Below, piece after piece: positions 22,267 through 24,492 of a stretch of DNA of 24,492 nt. This DNA is from an uncultured Oscillospiraceae bacterium (GTDB lineage: Bacteria > Bacillota > Clostridia > Oscillospirales > Oscillospiraceae): assembly GCA_900754515.1 (NCBI GenBank), contig CAAEDD010000025.1, forward strand, positions 1 to 24,492, written 5' to 3'. The translations under genes and the position numbers were made by a program. The notes under the pieces were generated by a model. That model worked only from the letters and a program-made list of their open reading frames with translations, made no database searches and was not told the origin of the DNA. Position 1 is the first letter of the stretch. Every line of letters begins with the position of its first letter.

Positions 22267-22710
22267 CTATTTCCAGTGCTTAAGCTGTGACAGATAGCTG
22301 TCAAATTCTGCACGCCGGCTTTCTTGTTCAAGTCCCTGAGGGTTCGGCATTTCCCTCACCAGATAATCCAGCAGTGCTTCCTTGCTGGAATAAGTGAACC
22401 TGCCCCCGGCATAGCACCATTTACAGTAGTCCTCATTAAGATCTCCCTCCGTCTCCCTGCTGATAAATGCGTCTTCTGTCAGAGGCATTCCGCAGCATTG
22501 ACAGATAAGCTGACGGGGCGAACCCAGCAGAGTGTTTATGGACAGACCAAACTCTCTTGAAAGCAACTTGAGGGTCTCGGTGTTCGGCAGTGTCTCTCCG
22601 GTCTCCCAGCGGCTGACCGCCTGCCGGGTAACCAGCAGCCGCTGTGCCATCTGTTCCTGACTTAGACCGTTTTTCTCCCTTAGCTGCTTGAGTATATCTT
22701 TTGTTTCCAT
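22267..22710 (-). CDS. XRE regulator with C-terminal zinc-ribbon domain
   Basis: A 147-residue two-domain protein. Residues 5-62 form an XRE helix-turn-helix (GLSQEQMAQRLLVTRQAVSRW). Residues 70-145 look like the putative zinc-ribbon family zf-ribbon_2, with C70-x2-C73 (CQCCGMPL) and C96-x2-C99 (YCKWCYAGGRF) as likely metal ligands. Stand-alone zinc-ribbon_2 proteins are usually annotated as transcriptional regulators; the joined form is common in Clostridia but its ligand is not known. The ATG at 22710 has AGGAG six bases upstream. A palindrome at its promoter suggests autoregulation. It is convergent with thrS. Confidence 0.88.
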   Translation of the reverse strand: METKDILKQLREKNGLSQEQMAQRLLVTRQAVSRWETGETLPNTETLKLLSREFGLSINTLLGSPRQLICQCCGMPLTEDAFISRETEGDLNEDYCKWCYAGGRFTYSSKEALLDYLVREMPNPQGLEQESRRAEFDSYLSQLKHWK

Positions 22711-22741
22711 GATCTCTCCTCCCCCCCAAATTTATATCCCC

Positions 22742-22770
22742 ATTATACTCTCCGGCAATACCTCCCGCAA
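22742..22770 (-). promoter_or_regulatory. Sigma-A promoter for the XRE-zinc-ribbon gene
   Basis: On the minus strand TTGCGG (complement of 22765-22770) and TATAAT (complement of 22742-22747) are 17 bp apart. The leader would be about 25 nt. Confidence 0.75.
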
Positions 22771-22786
22771 GCAACAGACTGTTGCT
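22770..22786. promoter_or_regulatory. 17-bp palindrome next to the XRE-zinc-ribbon promoter
   Basis: AGCAACAG and CTGTTGCT are perfect inverted arms around one central base, and the left edge overlaps the -35. This is the kind of site an XRE-family protein binds, so autoregulation is the simplest reading, but that is inference. Confidence 0.55.
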
Positions 22787-22931
22787 GCAAGTCCCAATCA
22801 AATGCTCATGTGCCATAAAGTAACACCCAAGAATTTGATAGACGGTGACCCACTATTCCTATTCACAAAATGGTTTTCAAGCGTTATAATAGCGTTATAA
22901 TATTTTAATTGCAGTTTTTGCGTTGATTTCA
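22787..22931. other. AT-rich intergenic stretch with an 11-bp tandem repeat
   Basis: The unit GCGTTATAATA occurs twice without a gap (22881-22891 and 22892-22902), each copy holding a TATAAT. TTCACA at 22862-22867 is 17 bp before the first TATAAT, so a second promoter toward the MATE gene is possible. No open reading frame here looks real. Composition is clearly more AT-rich than the DNA to the left, so the edge of the acquired segment probably lies in or just before this stretch. Confidence 0.5.
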
Positions 22932-22960
22932 TTGACTTTGAAATCTGCCCATGTTACAAT
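22932..22960 (+). promoter_or_regulatory. Sigma-A promoter for the MATE gene
   Basis: TTGACT at 22932-22937 and TACAAT at 22955-22960 are 17 bp apart, with TGT directly before the -10. The start near 22967 leaves a leader of about 136 nt. Confidence 0.85.
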
Positions 22961-23002
22961 AGGATTACTTGTCAGAGGACTTGCAATCAAATAAGATTGT
23001 TG

Positions 23003-23083
23003 AAGTGGGATAAGTCTGTTTGGGCTTTATCCTACTTTTTGCGCGGTGGGGTAAGGCCAAAAGGCTTTATCCCACTTCCTTTT
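23003..23083 (+). promoter_or_regulatory. Four-arm attenuator-like leader of the MATE gene
   Basis: Arm A1 (23003-23013) pairs with B1 (23027-23037) as an 11-bp stem followed by TTTTT. Arm A2 (23046-23058) pairs with B2 (23063-23075) as a 13-bp stem with an AAAA loop followed by TTCCTTTT. B1 extended to 23023-23035 can instead pair with A2 over 13 bp with three G-U pairs, and A1 can pair perfectly with B2. Mutually exclusive pairings with two terminator-like ends are the hallmark of an attenuator. TTG codons at 22981 (10-codon frame ending in A1) and 22997 could start a leader peptide, but neither has a well-spaced ribosome binding site. Confidence 0.65.
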
Positions 23084-23102
23084 ATGTTGTGGAGGTGTCT
23101 CT

Positions 23103-24413
23103 ATGAGTGCAAAAACAAAATCTTTATTTGGTTACATTTTCCCTGCAATGGGTGGATTGTTTGTAACCTATCTTTACAATGTCGTCGATGGCATTTTTGT
23201 AGGTCAAGGTGTTGGGGCAGCGGCATTAGGCGCTGTTAATATTGGTGTCCCATTTATTACTTTTGTCGTCGCAATCGCAGCAATGTTTCCGATGGGCGGC
23301 GCAACGGTTGTCGCTATTCGAATGGGGAGAGAAGATAAAGACGGGGCAAACCGCGCTTTTATGACGGCCTTTTCCCTTACCCTTTTTATATCACTCATTC
23401 TTTTGATTATAGGGATGGTGTTTTCACAGCAGATTGTAGACCTAAGCGGCGCAAGGAAATTAAGCAAGGAAATGCGGGAAATGTCAGCAGATTATTTGTT
23501 CTACTATTCTGCATTCTCTGTTCCCATGCTTATGAGTACCTGCCTTTCTGTCTTTGTGAGAAACGATGGTTCACCGACTCTTTCCTTTGTCGGAATGTGC
23601 ATAGGTGCAGTTGCAAACATTTTTTTGGATTGGCTGTTTATTTTCCCATTTGGTATGGGCGTGATCGGCGCGGCGGTTGCTTCGGGATTAGGACAGATTT
23701 TTTCGACGATGGTTCTACTCTCTCACTTTGCAAGGAAAAAGGGAGAACTCCGTATTCAATTATTCAAGATAGATTTTTCGTTGATTAAAAAAATCTGTAA
23801 ACGCAGCGTGCCGGAAGCGGTTACTCAACTTACAACTCCTGTGACTGCGCTCTGCTATAACCTTATGTTAGCGCGCCTGATTGGGGATATTGGAGTATCA
23901 ACTTTCAGCGTTTTAAGTTTTATCTATTCGCTTGCTAACGCTGTCCTTTCTGGTGTAGCACAGGGATTGCAGCCTCTTTGGGGGCATTGCTATGGAAAAC
24001 AGGATACAGAAGAAATAGGCTGGTATTTTCGTTGCGGCATTATAATCAACAGCATTTTGTCGGTTTTTATTTATAGCATTTTGTTCGTGTTCGATACGCC
24101 TGTCATTCGAATTTTTAATCAGGACACAGAACTTGTGCAGACCGCTTCGGCTGCCTTGCCGTTATTTAGCCTGTCATTTATTCCTATGGCAATCAATTTA
24201 ATTTATACAGCCTATCTTTTTTCTACAAAGAGGACGGGAGCGGCTGACATGATAGCCATCAGTAGAGGAATTGTGGTAAAAGCACTTGCTATTTTTGCTA
24301 TTCCTATGCTCTTTGGCGTAAATGCGATTTGGGTTGCGCCGCTTGTCGCAGAAATCGTAACACTAATACTCGCCATTTGGTTGAATAAAACAACTCCGCT
24401 TATTTATAAATAG
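23103..24413 (+). CDS. MATE-family multidrug efflux transporter
   Basis: A 436-residue membrane transporter with about 12 helices, expected to export drugs or other cations in exchange for Na+ or H+. MATE landmarks include PAMGGLFVTYLYNVVDGIFV in TM1, GVGAAALGAVNIGVPF, MGGATVVAIRMG, the second-half opening SVPEAVTQLTTPVTALCYN and QGLQPLWGHCYGKQD, which is similar to MepA-type proteins. Start and length are normal; GGAGGTG lies just before the ATG. The gene is AT-richer than all others here, uses ATT far more than ATA for Ile, sits behind an attenuator-like leader, and is followed by an IS end, so horizontal transfer is likely. The substrate cannot be read from sequence. Confidence 0.93.
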   Translation: MSAKTKSLFGYIFPAMGGLFVTYLYNVVDGIFVGQGVGAAALGAVNIGVPFITFVVAIAAMFPMGGATVVAIRMGREDKDGANRAFMTAFSLTLFISLILLIIGMVFSQQIVDLSGARKLSKEMREMSADYLFYYSAFSVPMLMSTCLSVFVRNDGSPTLSFVGMCIGAVANIFLDWLFIFPFGMGVIGAAVASGLGQIFSTMVLLSHFARKKGELRIQLFKIDFSLIKKICKRSVPEAVTQLTTPVTALCYNLMLARLIGDIGVSTFSVLSFIYSLANAVLSGVAQGLQPLWGHCYGKQDTEEIGWYFRCGIIINSILSVFIYSILFVFDTPVIRIFNQDTELVQTASAALPLFSLSFIPMAINLIYTAYLFSTKRTGAADMIAISRGIVVKALAIFAIPMLFGVNAIWVAPLVAEIVTLILAIWLNKTTPLIYK

Positions 24414-24461
24414 CAAAGCCAGCCGAGCCAGTCAACGGTCAAGATGAACGGCGCATTGAAC

Positions 24462-24492
24462 TGCACCCCAAAAGTTGGACAAGAAAGTCAAC
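24462..24492. mobile_element. Probable IS3-family element end (terminal inverted repeat), cut by window edge
   Basis: TGCACCCCAAAAGTTGGACA at 24462-24481 closely resembles, from memory, the terminal inverted repeat TGTACCCCAAAAGTTAGACA of IS3-family (IS150-group) elements in Firmicutes. The transposase would lie beyond the window, so this rests on about 20 bases. Confidence 0.6.

Noticed and set aside
22997..23239. 80-codon frame from TTG 22997 overlapping the MATE start
   Set aside because: As a full protein it has no domain and runs out of frame into the MATE gene, and its ribosome binding site is poorly placed. Only its first codons are of interest as a possible leader peptide.
24414..24461. 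Possible gene remnant between the MATE stop and the IS-like end
   Set aside because: A short open frame is readable, but 48 bases without start, domain or repeat are not enough to name it.
1..24492. CRISPR, tRNA, rRNA, prophage or toxin-antitoxin loci
   Set aside because: No regularly spaced repeats, no cloverleaf or rRNA-like sequence and no phage structural genes were seen. The two XRE genes lack a toxin partner.

Overview
The window looks like chromosome from a Gram-positive anaerobe of class Clostridia, most likely an Oscillospiraceae/Ruminococcaceae-type gut bacterium. The evidence is strong AGGAGG-type ribosome binding sites, a T-box leader before thrS, an NfnAB-type bifurcating oxidoreductase pair, the Firmicutes order gdpP-rplI-dnaB, and moderately GC-rich coding DNA with heavy use of the ATA Ile codon. 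This placement is inferred from gene content only.

Layout. (1) 1-1895, minus strand: a tightly packed cca / family-4 uracil-DNA glycosylase / DUF2156 operon, the last gene cut by the left edge. (2) 2098-3480, plus: murC, divergent from cca, with a strong promoter and a terminator. (3) 3667-4203, plus: a monocistronic DMP19/DUF4375 gene. (4) 4323-8793, minus: nfnB and nfnA with a promoter overlapped by a perfect palindrome; a cupin-LUD pair whose promoter has 13-bp inverted-repeat arms around the -10; and a sugar-nucleotidyltransferase with an unusual short C-terminal tail. (5) 8967-16805, plus: gdpP, rplI, dnaB, tilS, hpt, ftsH, a housekeeping run linking c-di-AMP turnover, ribosome, replication, tRNA modification, purine salvage and membrane proteolysis. 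A hairpin sits between rplI and dnaB. (6) 16882-18192, minus: a membrane-anchored XRE regulator and a secreted or anchored protein of unknown function. (7) 18393-20116, plus: ychF overlapping a TRIC/UPF0126 channel gene. (8) 20170-22186, plus: a threonine T-box and thrS, whose product lacks the usual N-terminal TGS domain. (9) 22267-22710, minus: an XRE-zinc-ribbon regulator with a palindrome at its promoter. (10) 22800-24492: a visibly AT-richer segment with a MATE efflux gene behind a four-arm attenuator-like leader, followed at the right edge by what looks like the terminal inverted repeat of an IS3-family element.

Most of the window is ordinary core genome. The parts most worth a second look are the MATE leader and its mobile context, the nucleotidyltransferase with a phosphomannomutase-like tail, the XRE membrane protein with a GGADGPTAIY motif, and the palindromes built into three minus-strand promoters. 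I did not see CRISPR arrays, rRNA, tRNA, phage genes or a recognisable defence system.
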